From assembly GCA_038277395.1 (NCBI GenBank), contig CM076194.1, positions 182,704,907 to 182,768,906 on the forward strand: 64,000 nucleotides of DNA. The letters are read 5' to 3'. The notes below the pieces were generated by a model. That model did not search any database, was not told the origin of the DNA, and saw only the letters and a program-made list of their open reading frames with translations. Both the position numbers and the translations under genes were made by a program. The stretch comes from Dryocosmus kuriphilus. Taxonomy: Eukaryota; Arthropoda; Insecta; Hymenoptera; Cynipidae. This document shows positions 34,001 to 49,000 of this stretch, in pieces (position 1 is the first letter of the stretch; each line of letters begins with the position of its first letter).

Positions 34001-37000
34001 AAAAAAATAAAAACCATCACCAAAAAATAGAAAACCAGCCAGCGTTTCGGTACCTCTCCAGCACGCCTTCTCAAGACTGAAAAAAAATTGAAATAGAACT
34101 TAGTTTGATTTCACCCATGGCGATCTGCGGAACTCGATTCTGACAAACTGCTGCTCCTCCGGTCGCCAAGGGCAAACTGAAAACTCAGGTATACAAAATC
34201 CCCCAGCATACACACCAAATGACCATCACCTAGCCCAGCCAAAACAAAACGAATAGTAAAGTGATAATAAGAAGAAGAAATTCCACTTACTTACACCCAG
34301 ACAAGTAAACTTCCAACTGACATAAAAACAACATTTTTCATAGAGAAAAAGAGGACGGCGGATTTGGACCAACAAATAAAAGTAACTAAACAAACGAAAG
34401 AGGAAAGAATTGAGAAAGCGACCACCAAAACCCTCCTTTTTCATTCCTTTTTTTATAAAAATTTAAAAACTTTAGAAAGAAAATTTAAGATATGAAGAAG
34501 TGAATTAAACAAAAATAAAACTAAAAATTAAAAATTCTTTCATCTTTCTTTGTTTGACCTTTCCACCCCAAAAAATAAAAAAAAAAATAAAAACTATCAC
34601 CAAAAAATAGAAAACCAGCCAGCGTTTCGGTGTACTTCTCCAGCACCCTTCTCAAGACTGAAAAAAAATTAAATAGATCTTAGTTTGATTTCACCATGGC
34701 GATCTGCGGAACTCGAGTCTGACAACTGCTGCTCCTCCGGTCGCCAAGGACAAACTGAAAACTCAGGTATACAAAATCAAACCCAGCAGCACACACACCA
34801 AATGACCATCACCTAGCCAAGCCAAAACAAATAGTAAAGTGATAATAAGAAGAAGAAATTCCACTTACACCCAGACAAGTAACTTCCAACTAACTTAAAA
34901 AAAACAACATTTTTCATAGAGAAAAAGAGGACGGCGGATTTGGACCAACAAATAAAGTAACTAAACAACGAAAGAGGAAAGAATTGAGAAAGCGACCACA
35001 AAAATCCCTCCTTTCTTCAATTCCTTTTTTTTTATAAAAATTAAACATTTTAAAGAAAATTTAAGATATGAAGAAGTAAATTAAACAAAAATAAAACTAA
35101 AAATTAAAAATTCTTTCATCTTTCTTTTTTTGACCTTTCCACCCCAAAAAATTAAAAAAAAAAAAAAAAACTATCACCAAAAAATAGAAAACCAGCCAAC
35201 GTTTTTCGGTGCTCCTCCAGCACGCTTCTCAAGACTGAAAAAAAATTAAATAGAACTTAGTTTGATTTCACCCATGGCGATCTGCGGAACTCGAGTCTGA
35301 CAAACTGCTGCCCCTCCGGTCGCCAAGGCAAACTGAAAACTCAGGTATACAAAATCAAACCCAGCAGACACACCAAATGACCATCACCTAGCCAAGCCAA
35401 AAAAAATAGTAAAGTGATAATAAGAAGAAGAAATTCCACTTACACCCAGACAATTAACTTCCAACTAACTTAAAAACAACATTTTTCATAGAGAAAAAGA
35501 GTACGGCGGATTTGGACCAACAAATAAAGTAACTAAACAACGAAAGAGGAAAGAATTGAGAAAGCGACCACCAAAAAATCCCTCCTTTTTCATTTCTTTT
35601 TTTTTTTTATAAAAATTAAAAAGTTTAAAGAAAATTTAAGATATAAAGAAGTGAATTAAACAAAAATAAAACTAAAAATTAAAAATTCTTTCATCTTTCT
35701 TTGTTTGACCTTTCCACCCCAAAAAAAAAAAAAAAAAAAAAACCATCACCAAAAAATAAAAAACCAGCCAGCGTTTTCGGTACTTCTCCAGCACGCTTCT
35801 CAAGACTGAAAAAAAAAAAAATTCAATAGATCTTAGTTTGATTTCAACCATGGCGATCTCCGGAACTCGAGTCTGACAACTGCTGCTTCTCCGGTCGCCA
35901 AGGGCAAACTGAAAACTCAGGTATACAAAATCAAAACCCAGCATACACACCAAATGACCATCACCTAGCCCAAGCCAAAACAAATAGTAAAGTGATAATA
36001 AGAAGAAGAAATTCCACTTACACCCAGACAAGTAACTTCCAACTAACTTAAAAACAACATTTTTCATAGAGAAAAAGAGGACGGCGGATTTGGACCAACA
36101 AATAATAGTAACTAAACAACGAAAGAGGAAAGAATTGAGAAAGCGACCACCAAAATCCCTCCTTTCTTCATTCCTTTTTTTTTTTATAAAAATTAAAAAG
36201 TTTAAAGAAAATTTAAGATATGAAGAAGTGAATTAAACAAAAATAAAACTAAAAATTAAAAATTCTTTCATCTTTCTTTGTTTGACCTTTCCACCCCAAA
36301 AAATTAAAAAAAAAATAAAAACCATCACCAAAAAATAGAAAACCAGCCAGCGTTTTGGTACTTCTCCAGCACGCTTCTCAAGACTGAAAAAAAATTCAAT
36401 AGATCTTAGTTTGATTTCACCATGGCGATCTACGGAACTCGAGTCTGACAACTGCTGCTCCTCCGGTCGCCAAGGCAAACTGAAAACTCAGGTATACAAA
36501 ATCAAACCCCAGCAGACAGACACACCAAATGACCATCACCTAGCAAAGCCAAAACAAATAGTAAAGTGATAATAAGAAGAAGAAATTCCACTTACACCCA
36601 GACAAGTAACTTCCAACTAACATAAAAACAACATTTTTCATAGAGAAAAAGAGGACGGCGGATTTGGACCAACAAATAATAGTAACTAAACAACGAAAGA
36701 GGAAAGAATTGAGAAAGCGACCACCAAAATCCCTCCTTTCTTCAATTCCTTTTTTTTTTTATAAAAATTAAAATTTTAAAGAAAATTTAAGATATGAAGA
36801 AGTGAATTAAAACAAAAATAAAACTAAAAATTAAAAATTCTTTCATCTTTCTTTGTTTGACCTTTCCACCTCCAAAAAATTTTAAAAAAAAAATAAAAAC
36901 CATCACCAAAAAATAGAAAACCAGCCAACGTTTCGGTGCTCCTCCAGCACCCTTCTCAAGACTGAAAAAAAATTAAATAGAACTTAGTTTGATTTCACCC

Positions 37001-40000
37001 ATGGCGATCTGCGGAACTCGAGTCTGACAACTGCTGCTCTTCGGTCGCCAAGGGCAAACTGAAAACTCAGGTATACAAAACAAACCCAGCAGACACACCA
37101 AATGACCATCACCTAGCCAAGTCAAAACGAATAATAAGGGGTAAGAAGAAGAAAAAATTCCATTTACACCCAGCAATTAACTTCCAACTAACTTCAAAAC
37201 AACATTTTTCATAGAGAAAAAGAGTACGGCAGATTTGGACCAACAAATAAAAGTAAACTAAACAACGAAAGAGGAAAGAATTGAGAAAGCGACCACCAAA
37301 ACCCCTCCTTTCTCAATTCCTTTTTTTTTTTATAAAAATTAAACATTTTAAAGAAAATTTAAGATATGAAGAAGTGAATTAAACAAAAATAAAACTAAAA
37401 GCCTTAAAATTCTTTCGTCTTTCTTTATTTGACCTTTCTACCCCAAAAAATTTTTAAAAAAAAAAAAAACCATCACCAAAAAATAGAAAACCAGCCAACG
37501 TTTGGTACTTCTCCAGCACGCTTCTCAAGACTGAAAAAAAATTAAATAGATCTTAGTTTGATTTCAACCATGGCGATCTGCGGAACTCGAGTCTGAAAAC
37601 TGCTGACCCTCCGGTCGCCAAGGGCAAACTGAAAACTCAGGTATACAAGATCAAACCCAGCAGACACACCCAAATGACCATCACCTAGCCAAGCCAAAAC
37701 AAATAGTAAAGTGATAATAAGAAGAAGAAAAATTCCACTTACACCCAGACAATTAACTTCCAACTAACTTCAAAAACAACATTTTTCATAGAGAAAAAGA
37801 GTACGGCGGATTTGGACCAACAAATAAAAGTAACTAAACAAAACGAAAGAAGAAGAATTGAGAAAGCGACACCAAAAAACCCCTCTTTTTCAATTTCTTT
37901 TTTTATAAAAATTTAAACTTTTGAAAGAAAATTTAAGCTATAAAGAATTGGATGAAAACAAAAATAAAACTAAAAATTAAAAATTCTTTCATCTTTCTTT
38001 GTTTGACCTTTCCACCCAAAAAAAAAAAAAAAAATAAAAACCATCACCAAAAATAGAAAACCAGCCAACGTTTCGGTGCTCCTCCAGCACCCTTCTCAAG
38101 ACTGAAAAAAAAAAATAAATAGAACTTAGTTTGATTTCACCCATGGCGATCTGCGGAACTCGAGTCTGACAACTGCTGCTTCTTCGGTCGCCAAGGGCAA
38201 ACTGAAAACTCAGGTATACAAAACGAAACCCAGCAGACACACCAAATGACCATCACCTAGCCAAGTCAAAACGAATAATAAGGGGTAAGAAGAAGAAAGA
38301 AATTCCATTTACACCCAAGCAATTAACTTCCAACTAACTTCAAAACAACATTTTTCATAGAGAAAAAGAGTACGGCAGATTTGGACCAACAACAAATAAA
38401 AGTAACTAAACAACGAAAAAAGGAAAGAATTGAGAAAGCGACCACCAAAACCCCTTCTTTTTCAATTTCTTTTTTATATAAAAATTTAACTTTTGAAAGA
38501 AAATTTAAGCTATAAGAAGAATTGGATGAAACAAAAATAAAACTAAAAATTAAAAATTCTTTCACCTTTCTTTGTTTGACCTTTCCAGCTCCAAAAAAAA
38601 AAAAAAAAAAATAAAAAACATCACCAAAAAATAGAAAACCAGCCAACGTTTCGGTGCTCCTCCAGCACCCTTCTCAAGACTGAAAAAAAATTAAATAGAA
38701 CTTAGGTTGATTTCACCCATGGCGATCTGCGGAACTCGAGTCTGACAACTGCTGCTCTTTCGGTCGCCAAGGGCAAACTGAAAACTCAGGTATACAAAAC
38801 GAAACCCAGCAGACACACCAAATGACCATCACCTAGCCAAGTCAAAACAAATAATAAAGGGGTAAGAAGAAGAAAAAATTCCATTTACACCCAAGCAATT
38901 AACTTCCAACTAACTTCAAAACAACATTTTTCATAGAGAAAAAGAGTACGGCAGATTTGGACCAACAAACGTAAAAGTAAACTAAACAACAGAGAAAGAG
39001 AGGAAAGAATTGAGAAAGCGACCACCACCAAAACCCCTTCTTTTCTCAATTTCTTTTTTTATAAAAATTAAACATTTTAACGAAAATTTAAGATATGAAG
39101 AATTGAGTTAAACAAAAATAAAACTAAAGCTTAAAAATTCTTTCGCCTTTCTTGTTTGACCTTCCTACCCCAAAAAAAAAAAAAAAAAAAAAAAAAAACC
39201 ATCACCAAAAAATAGAAAACCAGCCAACGTTATCGGTGCAAATCTCCAGCACCCTTCTCAAGACTGAAAAAAAAAAAATTAAATAGATCTTAGTTTGATT
39301 TCTACCATGGCGATCTGCGGAACTCGAGTCTGACAACTGCTGCCCTCCGGTCGCCAAGGGCAAACTGAAAACTCAGGTATATGAAAACAAACCCAGCAGA
39401 CACACCCAAATGACCATCACCTAGCCAAGCCAAAACAAATAGTAAAGTGATAATAAGAAGAAAAATTCCACTTACACCCAAGCAATTAACTTCTAACTAA
39501 CTTCAAAACAACATTTTTCATAGAGAAAAAGAGTACGGCGGATTTGGACCAACAAATAAAAGTAACTAAACAAGCGAAAGAAGGAAAGAATTGAGAAAGC
39601 GACCACCAAAATCCCTCCTTTCTCAATTCCTTTTTTTATAAAAATTAAATTTTTAAAGAAAATTTAAGATATGAAGAAGTGAATTAAACAAAAATAAAAC
39701 TAAAAGCTTAAAATTCTTTCGTCTTTCTTATTTGACCTTTCTACCCCCCAAAAATTAAAAAAAAAATAAAAACCATCACCAAAAAATAGAAAACCAGCCA
39801 TCGTTTTATGGCACTTCTCCAGCACGCTTCTCAAGGCTGAAAAAAAATTCAATAGATCTTAGTTGATTTCTACCATGGCGATCTGCGGAACTCGAGTCTG
39901 ACAACTGCTGCCCCTCCGGTCGCCAAGGGCAAACTGAAAACTCAGGTATACAAAAACAAACCCAGCAGACAACCCAAATGACCATCACCTAGCCAAGCCA

Positions 40001-43000
40001 AAACAAATAGTAAAGTGATAATAAGAAGAAGAAATTCCACTTACACCCAAGCAATTAACTTCCAACTAACTTCATAAAAACAACATTTTTCATAGAGAAA
40101 AAGAGTACGGCGGATTTGGACCAACAAATAAAAGTAACTAAACAACGAAAGAGGAAAGAATTGAGAAAGCGACCACCAAAACCCCTCCTTTCTCAATTTC
40201 TTTTTTTATAAAAATTAAACATTTTAAAGAAAATTTAAGCTATAAAAGAATTGGATTAAACAAAAATAAAACTAAAAATTAAAAATTCTTTCACCTTTCT
40301 TTGTTTGACCTTTCCACCTCCAAAAAATTAAAAAAAAAATAAAAACCATCACCAAAAAATAGAAAACCAGCCAACGTTTCGGTGCTCCTCCAGCACCCTT
40401 CTCAAGACTGAAAAAAAAATTAAATAGAACTTAGGTTGATTTCACCCATGGCGATCTGCGGAACTCGAGTCTGACAACTGCTGTCCTCCGGTCGCCAAGG
40501 ACAAACTGAAAACTCAGGTATACAAAATCAAACCCAGCAGACACACCAAATGACATCACCTAGCCAAGTCAAAACGAATAATAAGGGGTAATAAGAAGAA
40601 AAAATTCCATTTACACCCAAGCAATTAACTTCCAACTAACTTCAAAACAACATTTTTCATAGAAAAAAGAGTACGGCGGATTTGGACCAACAAATAAAAG
40701 TAACTAAACAAAGAAAGAAGAAAGAATTGAGAAAGCGACCACCAAAACCCCTCCTTTTTTTCAATTTCTTTTTTTATAAAAATTTAACTTTTGAACGAAA
40801 ATTTAAGCTATAAAGAATTGATGAAACAAAAATAAAACTAAAAATTAAAAATTCTTTCATCTTTCTTTGTTTGACCTTTCCACCCCAAAAAAAAAAAAAA
40901 AAAAAAAAAAAACCATCACCAAAAAATAAAAAACCAGCCGACGTTTCGGTGCTCCTCCAGCACCCTTCTCAAGACTGAAAAAAAATTAAATAGAACTTAG
41001 TTTGATTTCACCATGGCGATCTGCGGAACTCGAGTCTGACAACTGCTGCCCCTCCGGTCGCCAAGGACAAACTGAAAACTCAGGTATACAAAATCAAACC
41101 CAGCAGACACACCAAATGACCATCACCTAGCCAAGCCAAAACAAATAGTAAAGTGATAAATAAGAAGAAGAAATTCCACTTACACCCAGACAAGTAACTT
41201 CCAACTAACAGAAAAACAACATTTTTCATAGAGAAAAAGAGTACGGCGGATTTGGACCAACAAATAAAAGTAAAAAACAAAGAAAGAAGAAAGAATTGAG
41301 AAAGCGACCACCAAAACCCCTCCTTTCTCAATTTCTTTTTTTTATAAAAATTAAACATTTTAAAGAAAATTTAAGATATGAAGAAGAATTTAAACAAAAA
41401 TAAAACTAAACCTTAAAAATTCTTTCCTCTTTCTTTGTTTGACCTTTCTACCCCCAAAAAATTTAAAAAAAAAATAAAAACCATCACCAAAAAATAGAAA
41501 ACCAGCCAACGTTTCGGTACTTCTCCAGCACCTTCTCAAGACTGAAAAAAAAAATTAAATAGAACTTAGTTTGATTTCACCATGGCGATCTCCGGAACTC
41601 GAGTCTGACAACTGCTGCTCCTCCGGTCGCCAAGGGCAAACTGAAAACTCAGGTATACAAAATCAAACCCAGCAGACACACCAAATGACCATCACCTAGC
41701 CAAGCCAAAAAAAATAGTAAAGTGATAATAAGAAGAAGAAATTCCACTTACACCCAAACAATTAACTTCCAACTAACTTCAAAACAACATTTTTCATAGA
41801 GAAAAAGAGTACGGCAGATTTGGACCAACAAATAAAAGTAACTAAACAACGAAAGAGGAAAGAATTGAGAAAGCGACCACCAAAACCCCTTCTTTTCTCA
41901 ATTTTTTTTTTTATATAAAAATTTAAACATTTGAAAGAAAATTTAAGCTATAAAGAATTGGATGAAACAAAAATAAAACTAAAAATTAAAAATTCTTTCA
42001 TCTTTCTTTGTTTGACCTTTCCCCCCCAAAAAATTTTTAAAAAAAAAAAAAACCATCACCAAAAAATAAAAACCAGCCAACGTTTCGGTGCTCCTCCAGC
42101 ACCTTCTCAAGACTGAAAAAAAATTAAATAGAACTTAGGTTGATTTCACCCATGGCGATCTGCGGAACTCGAGTCTGACAACTGCTGCCCCTCCGGTCGC
42201 CAAGGACAAACTGAAAACTCAGGTATACAAAATCAAACCCAGCAGACACACCAAATGACCATCACCTAGCCAAGCCAAAACAAATAGTAAAGTGATAATA
42301 AGAAGAAGAAATTCCACTTACACCCAGACAAGTAACTTCCAACTAACTTAAAAACAACATTTTTCATAGAGAGAAAAAGAGGACGGCGGATTTGGACCAA
42401 CAAATAAAAGTAACTAAACAACGAAAGAGGAAAGAATTGAGAAAGCGACCACCAAAACCCCTCCTTTCTCAATTCCTTTTTTTATAAAAATTAAACATTT
42501 TAAAGAAAATTTAAGATATAAAGAATTGAATTAAAAAAAAATAAAACTAAAAATTAAAAATTCTTTCATCTTTCTTTTTCTTTGTTTGACCTTTCCACCC
42601 CAAAAAATTAAAAAAAAAATAAAAACCATCACCAAAAAAATAGAAAACCAGCCAACGTTTCGGTGCTCCTCCAGCACCCTTCTCAAGACTGAAAAAAAAA
42701 AAATTAAATAGAACTTAGTTTGATTTCAACCATGGCGATCTGCGGAACTCGAGTCTGACAACTGCTGCTCCTCCGGTCGCCAAGGGCAAACTGAAAACTC
42801 AGGTATACAAAATCAAAAAGCAAACACACACCAAATGACCATCACCTAGCCAAGCCAAAACAAATAGTAAAGTGATAATAAGAAAAGAAATTCCACTTAC
42901 ACCCAGACAATTAACTTCCAACTAACTTAAAAACAACATTTTTCATAGAGAAAAAGAGTACGGCGGATTTGGACCAACAAATAAAAGTAACTAAACAAAG

Positions 43001-46000
43001 AAAGAGGAAAGAATTGAGAAAGCGACCACCAAAACCCCTCCTTTTTCAATTCCTTTTTTTTATAAAAATAAAAAAAAAAAGAAAATTTAAGATATAAAAA
43101 ATGATAAAACAAAAATAAAACTAAAAATTAAAAATTCTTTCATCTTTCTTTGTTTGACCTTTCCACCCCAAAAAATTTAAAAAAAAAAAAAAACCATCAC
43201 CAAAAAATAGAAAACCAGCCAACGTTTCGGTGCTCCTCCAGCACCCTTCTCAAGACTGAAAAAAAATTAAATAGAACTTAGTTTGATTTCACCCATGGCG
43301 ATCTGCGGAACTCGAGTCTGACAACTGCTGCTCCTCCGGTCGCCAAGGCAAACTGAAAACTCAGGTATACAAAATCAAACCCAGCAGACACACACCAAAT
43401 GACCATCACCTAGCCAAGCCAAAACAAATAGTAAAGTGATAATAAGAAGAAGAAATTCCACTTACACCCAGACAAGTAACTTCCAACTAACTTAAAAAAC
43501 AACATTTTTCATAGAGAAAAAGAGGACGGCGGATTTGGACCAACAAATAAAAGTAACTAAACAACGAAAGAAGAAAGAATTGAGAAAGCGACCACCAAAA
43601 CCCCTCCTTTCTCAATTTTTTTTTTATAAAAAAAAAATTTTAAAGAAAATTTAAGATATGAAGAATTGAATTAAACAAAAATATAAAAACTAAAAATTAA
43701 AAATTCTTTCATCTTTCTTTGTTTGACCTTTCCACCCCCCAAAAAATTTTAAAAAAAAAAAAAAACCATCACCAAAAAATAGAAAACCAGCCAACGTTTC
43801 GGTGCTCCTCCAGCACCTTCTCAAGACTGAAAAAAAAAATTAAATAGAACTTAGTTTGATTTCACCCATGGCGATCTGCGGAACTCGAGTCTGACAACTG
43901 CTGCTCCTCCGGTCGCCAAGGCAAACTGAAAACTCAGGTATACAAAATCAAACCCAGCAGACACACCAAATGACCATCACCTAGCCAAGCCAAAACAAAT
44001 AGTAAAGTGATAATAAGAAGAAGAAAAAATTCCACTTACACCCAGACAAGTAACTTCCAACTAACTTAAAAACAACATTTTTCATAGAGAAAAAGAGTAC
44101 GGCGGATTTGGACCAACAAATAAAAGTAACTAAACAAACGAAAGAGGAAAGAATTGAGAAAGCGACCACCAAAAAACCCCTCCTTTTTCAATTTCTTTTT
44201 TTTATAAAAATTAAACATTTTTTAAAGAAAATTTAAGATATAAAGAATTGAATAAACAAAAATAAAACTAAAAATTAAAAATTCTTTCATCTTTCTTTGT
44301 TTGACCTTTCCACCCCCAAAAAAAAAAAAAAAAAAAAACCATCACCAAAAAATAGAAAACCAGCCAACGTTTCGGTGCTCCTCCAGCACCCTTCTCAAGA
44401 CTGAAAAAAAATTAAATAGAACTTAGTTTGATTTCACCCATGGCGATCTGCGGAACTCGAGTCTGACAACTGCTGCTCCTCCGGTCGCCAAGGACAAACT
44501 GAAAACTCAGGTATACAAAATCAAACCCAGCAGACACACCAAATGACCATCACCTAGCCAAGCCAAACAAATATAAAAGTGATAATAAGAAGAAAAAATT
44601 CCACTTACACCCAACAATTAACTTCCAACTAACTTAAAAACAACATTTTTCATAGAGAAAAAGAGTACGGGCGGATTTGGACCAACAAATAAAAGTAACT
44701 AAACAACGAAAGAGAAAGAATTGAGAAAGCGACCACCAAAACCCCAACTTCCTTTTTCAATTTCTTTTTTTATAAAAAATTAAACATTTTAAAGAAAATT
44801 TAAGCTATAAAGAATTGAATGAAAACAAAAATAAAACTAAAAATTAAAAATTCTTTCATCTTTCTTTGTTTGACCTTTCCACCTCCACCCCAAAAAAAAA
44901 AAAAAAAAAAAAAACCATCACCAAAAAAATAGAAAACCAGCCAACGTTTCGGTGCTCCTCCAGCACCCTTCTCAAGACTGAAAAAAAATTAAATAGAACT
45001 TAGTTTGATTTCACCCATGGCGATCTGCGGAACTCGAGTCTGACAACTGCTGCCCCTCCGGTCGCCAAGGGCAAACTGAAAACTCAGGTATACAAAATCA
45101 AACCCAGCAGACACACCAAATGACCATCACCTAGCCAAGCCAAAACAAATAGTAAAGTGATAATAAGAAGAAGAAATTCCACTTACACCCAGACAAGTAA
45201 CTTCCAACTAACTTAAAAACAACATTTTTCATAGAGAAAAAGAGTACGGCGGATTTGGACCAACAAATAAAAAAAACTAAACAAAGAAAGAAGAAAGAAT
45301 TGAGAAAGCGACCACAAAAAACCCCTTCTTTCTCAATTTTTCTTTTTTTATAAAAAAAACTTTTTAACGAAAATTTAAGCTATAAAGAATTGGATGAAAC
45401 AAAAATAAAACTAAAAATTAAAAATTCTTTCATCTTTCTTTGTTTGACCTTTCCACCCCAAAAATTAAAAAAAAAAAATAAAAACCATCACCAAAAAAAT
45501 AGAAAACCAGCCAACGTTTCGGTGCTCCTCCAGCACCCTTCTCAAGACTGAAAAAAAATTAAATAGAACTTAGTTTGATTTCACCCATGGCGATCTGCGG
45601 AACTCGAGTCTGACAACTGCTGCTCCTCCGGTCGCCAAGGGCAAACTGAAAACTCAGGTATACAAAATCAAACCCAGCAGACACACCAAATGACCATCAC
45701 CTAGCCAAGCCAAAAAAAATAGTAAAGTGATAATAAGAAGAAGAAATTCCACTTACACCCAAGCAATTAACTTCCAACTAACTTAAAAACAACATTTTTC
45801 ATAGAGAAAAAGAGTACGGCGGATTTGGACCAACAAATAAAAGTAACTAAACAAACGAAAGAGGAAAGAATTGAGAAAGCGACCACCAAAAAAACCCCCT
45901 CCTTTCTCAATTTCCTTTTTTTTTATAAAAATTAAAACATTTTAAAGAAAATTTAAGATATAAAGAATTGGAAAAACAAAAATAAAACTAAAAAATTAAA

Positions 46001-49000
46001 AATTCTTTCATCTTTCTTTGTTTGACCTTTCCACCCCCAAAAAATTTAAAAAAAAAAAAAAAAACCATCACCAAAAAATAGAAAACCAGCCAACGTTTCG
46101 GTGCTCCTCCAGCACCCTTCTCAAGACTGAAAAAAAATTAAATAGAACTTAGTTTGATTTCACCCATGGCGATCTGCGGAACTCGAGTCTGACAACTGCT
46201 GCCCTCCGGTCGCCAAGGGCAAACTGAAAACTCAGGTATACAAAATCAAACCCAGCAGACACACCAAATGACCATCACCTAGCCAAGCCAAAACAAATAG
46301 TAAAGTGATAATAAGAAGAAGAAATTCCATTTACACCCAAGCAATTAACTTCCAACTAACTTCAAAACAACATTTTTCATAGAGAAAAAGAGTACGGCGG
46401 AATTTGGACCAACAAATAAAAGTAACTAAACAAAGAAAGAAGAAAGAATTGAGAAAGCGACCACCAAACCCCCTCCTTTCTCAATTTCTTTTTTTATAAA
46501 AATTAAACATTTTAACGAAAATTTAAGCTATAAAGAATTGGATAAAACAAAAATAAAACTAAAAATTAAAAATTCTTTCACCTTTCTTTGTTTGACCTTT
46601 CCACCCCCAAAAAAAAAAAAAAAATAAAAACCATCACCAAAAAATAGAAAACCAGCCAACGTTTCGGTGCTCCTCCAGCACCCTTCTCAAGACTGAAAAA
46701 AAAAAAATTAAATAGAACTTAGGTTGATTTCACCCATGGCGATCTGCGGAACTCGAGTCTGACAACTGCTGCTCCTCCGGTCGCCAAGGGCAAACTGAAA
46801 ACTCAGGTATACAAAATCAAACCCAGCAGACACACCAAATGACCATCACCTAGCCAAGCCAAAACAAATAGTAAAGTGATAATAAGAAGAAAAATTCCAT
46901 TTACACCCAAGCAATTAACTTCCAACTAACTTAAAAAACAACATTTTTCATAGAGAAAAAGAGTACGGCGATTTGGACCAACAAATAAAAGTAACTAAAC
47001 AAAGAAAGAGGAAAGAATTGAGAAAGCGACCACCAAAACCCCTCCTTTCTCAATTTTTTTTTTTTATAAAAATTTAAACATTTTAAAGAAAATTTAAGCT
47101 ATAAAGAATTGGATGAAACAAAAATAAAACTAAAAATTAAAAATTCTTTCATCTTTCTTTGTTTGACCTTTCCACCCCCAAAAAAATTTAAAAAAAAAAA
47201 AAAAACCATCACCAAAAAAAAAAAAACCAGCCAACGTTTCGGGTGCTCCTCCAGCACCCTTCTCAAGACTGAAAAAAAATTAAATAGAACTTAGTTTGAT
47301 TTCACCCATGGCGATCTGCGGAACTCGAGTCTGACAACTGCTGCTCCTCCGGTCGCCAAGGGCAAACTGAAAACTCAGGTATACAAAATCAAACCCAGCA
47401 GACACACCAAATGACCATCACCTAGCCAAGCCAAAACAAATAGTAAAGTGATAATAAGAAGAAAAGAAATTCCATTTTACACCCAACAATTAACTTCCAA
47501 CTAACTTAAAAACAACATTTTTCATAGAGAAAAAGAGTACGGCGGATTTGGACCAACAAATAAAAGTAACTAAACAACAAAGAAAGAAGGAAAGAATTGA
47601 GAAAGCGACCACCAAAACCCCTCCTTTCTCAATTTCTTTTTTTATAAAAATTAAACATTTTTTTAAAGAAAATTTAAGATATAAAGAATTGGATTAAAAC
47701 AAAAATAAAACTAAAAATTAAAAATTCTTTCATCTTTCTTTGTTTGACCTTTCCACCCCAAAAAAAATTTAAAAAAAAATAAAAACCATCACCAAAAAAA
47801 ATAGAAAACCAGCCAACGTTTCGGTGCTCCTCCAGCACCCTTCTCAAGACTGAAAAAAAATTAAATAGAACTTAGGTTTGATTTCACCCATGGCGATCTG
47901 CGGAACTCGAGTCTGACAACTGCTGCTCCTCCGGTCGCCAAGGGCAAACTGAAAACTCAGGTATACAAAATCAAACCCAGCAGACACACCAAATGACCAT
48001 CACCTAGCCAAGCCAAAACAAATAGTAAAGTGATAATAAGAAGAAGAAATTCCACTTACACCCAGCAATTAACTTCCAACTAACTTAAAAACAACATTTT
48101 TCATAGAGAAAAAGAGTACGGCGGATTTGGACCAACAAATAAAAGTAACTAAACAACGAAAGAAGAAAGAATTGAGAAAGCGACCACCAAAACCCCTCCT
48201 TTCTCAATTTCTTTTTTTTTATAAAAATTTAAACATTTTAAAGAAAATTTAAGATATAAAGAATTGGATTAAACAAAAATAAAACTAAAAATTAAAAATT
48301 CTTTCATCTTTCTTTGTTTGACCTTTCCACCCCAAAAAATTTAAAAAAAAATAAAAACCATCACCAAAAAAAAAAAAAACCAGCCAACGTTTCGGTGCTC
48401 CTCCAGCACCCTTCTCAAGACTGAAAAAAAATTAAATAGAACTTAGTTTGATTTCACCCATGGCGATCTGCGGAACTCGAGTCTGACAACTGCTGCTCCT
48501 CCGGTCGCCAAGGGCAAACTGAAAACTCAGGTATACAAAATCAAACCCAGCAGACACACCAAATGACCATCACCTAGCCAAGCCAAAACAAATAGTAAAG
48601 TGATAATAAGAAGAAAAAATTCCACTTACACCCAAGCAATTAACTTCCAACTAACTAAAAAAAACAACATTTTTCATAGAGAAAAAGAGTACGGCGGATT
48701 TGGACCAACAAATAAAAGTAACTAAACAAACGAAAGAGGAAAGAATTGAGAAAGCGACCACCAAAACCCCGCCTTTCTCAATTTCTTTTTTTATATAAAA
48801 ATAAAACATTTTAAAGAAAATTTAAGATATAAAGAATTGGATTAAAACAAAAAAAAACTAAAAATTAAAAATTCTTTCACCTTTCTTTGTTTGACCTTTC
48901 CACCCCAAAAAAATTTAAAAAAAAAAAAAAAAACCATCACCAAAAAATAGAAAACCAGCCAACGTTTCGGTGCTCCTCCAGCACCCTTCTCAAGACGAAA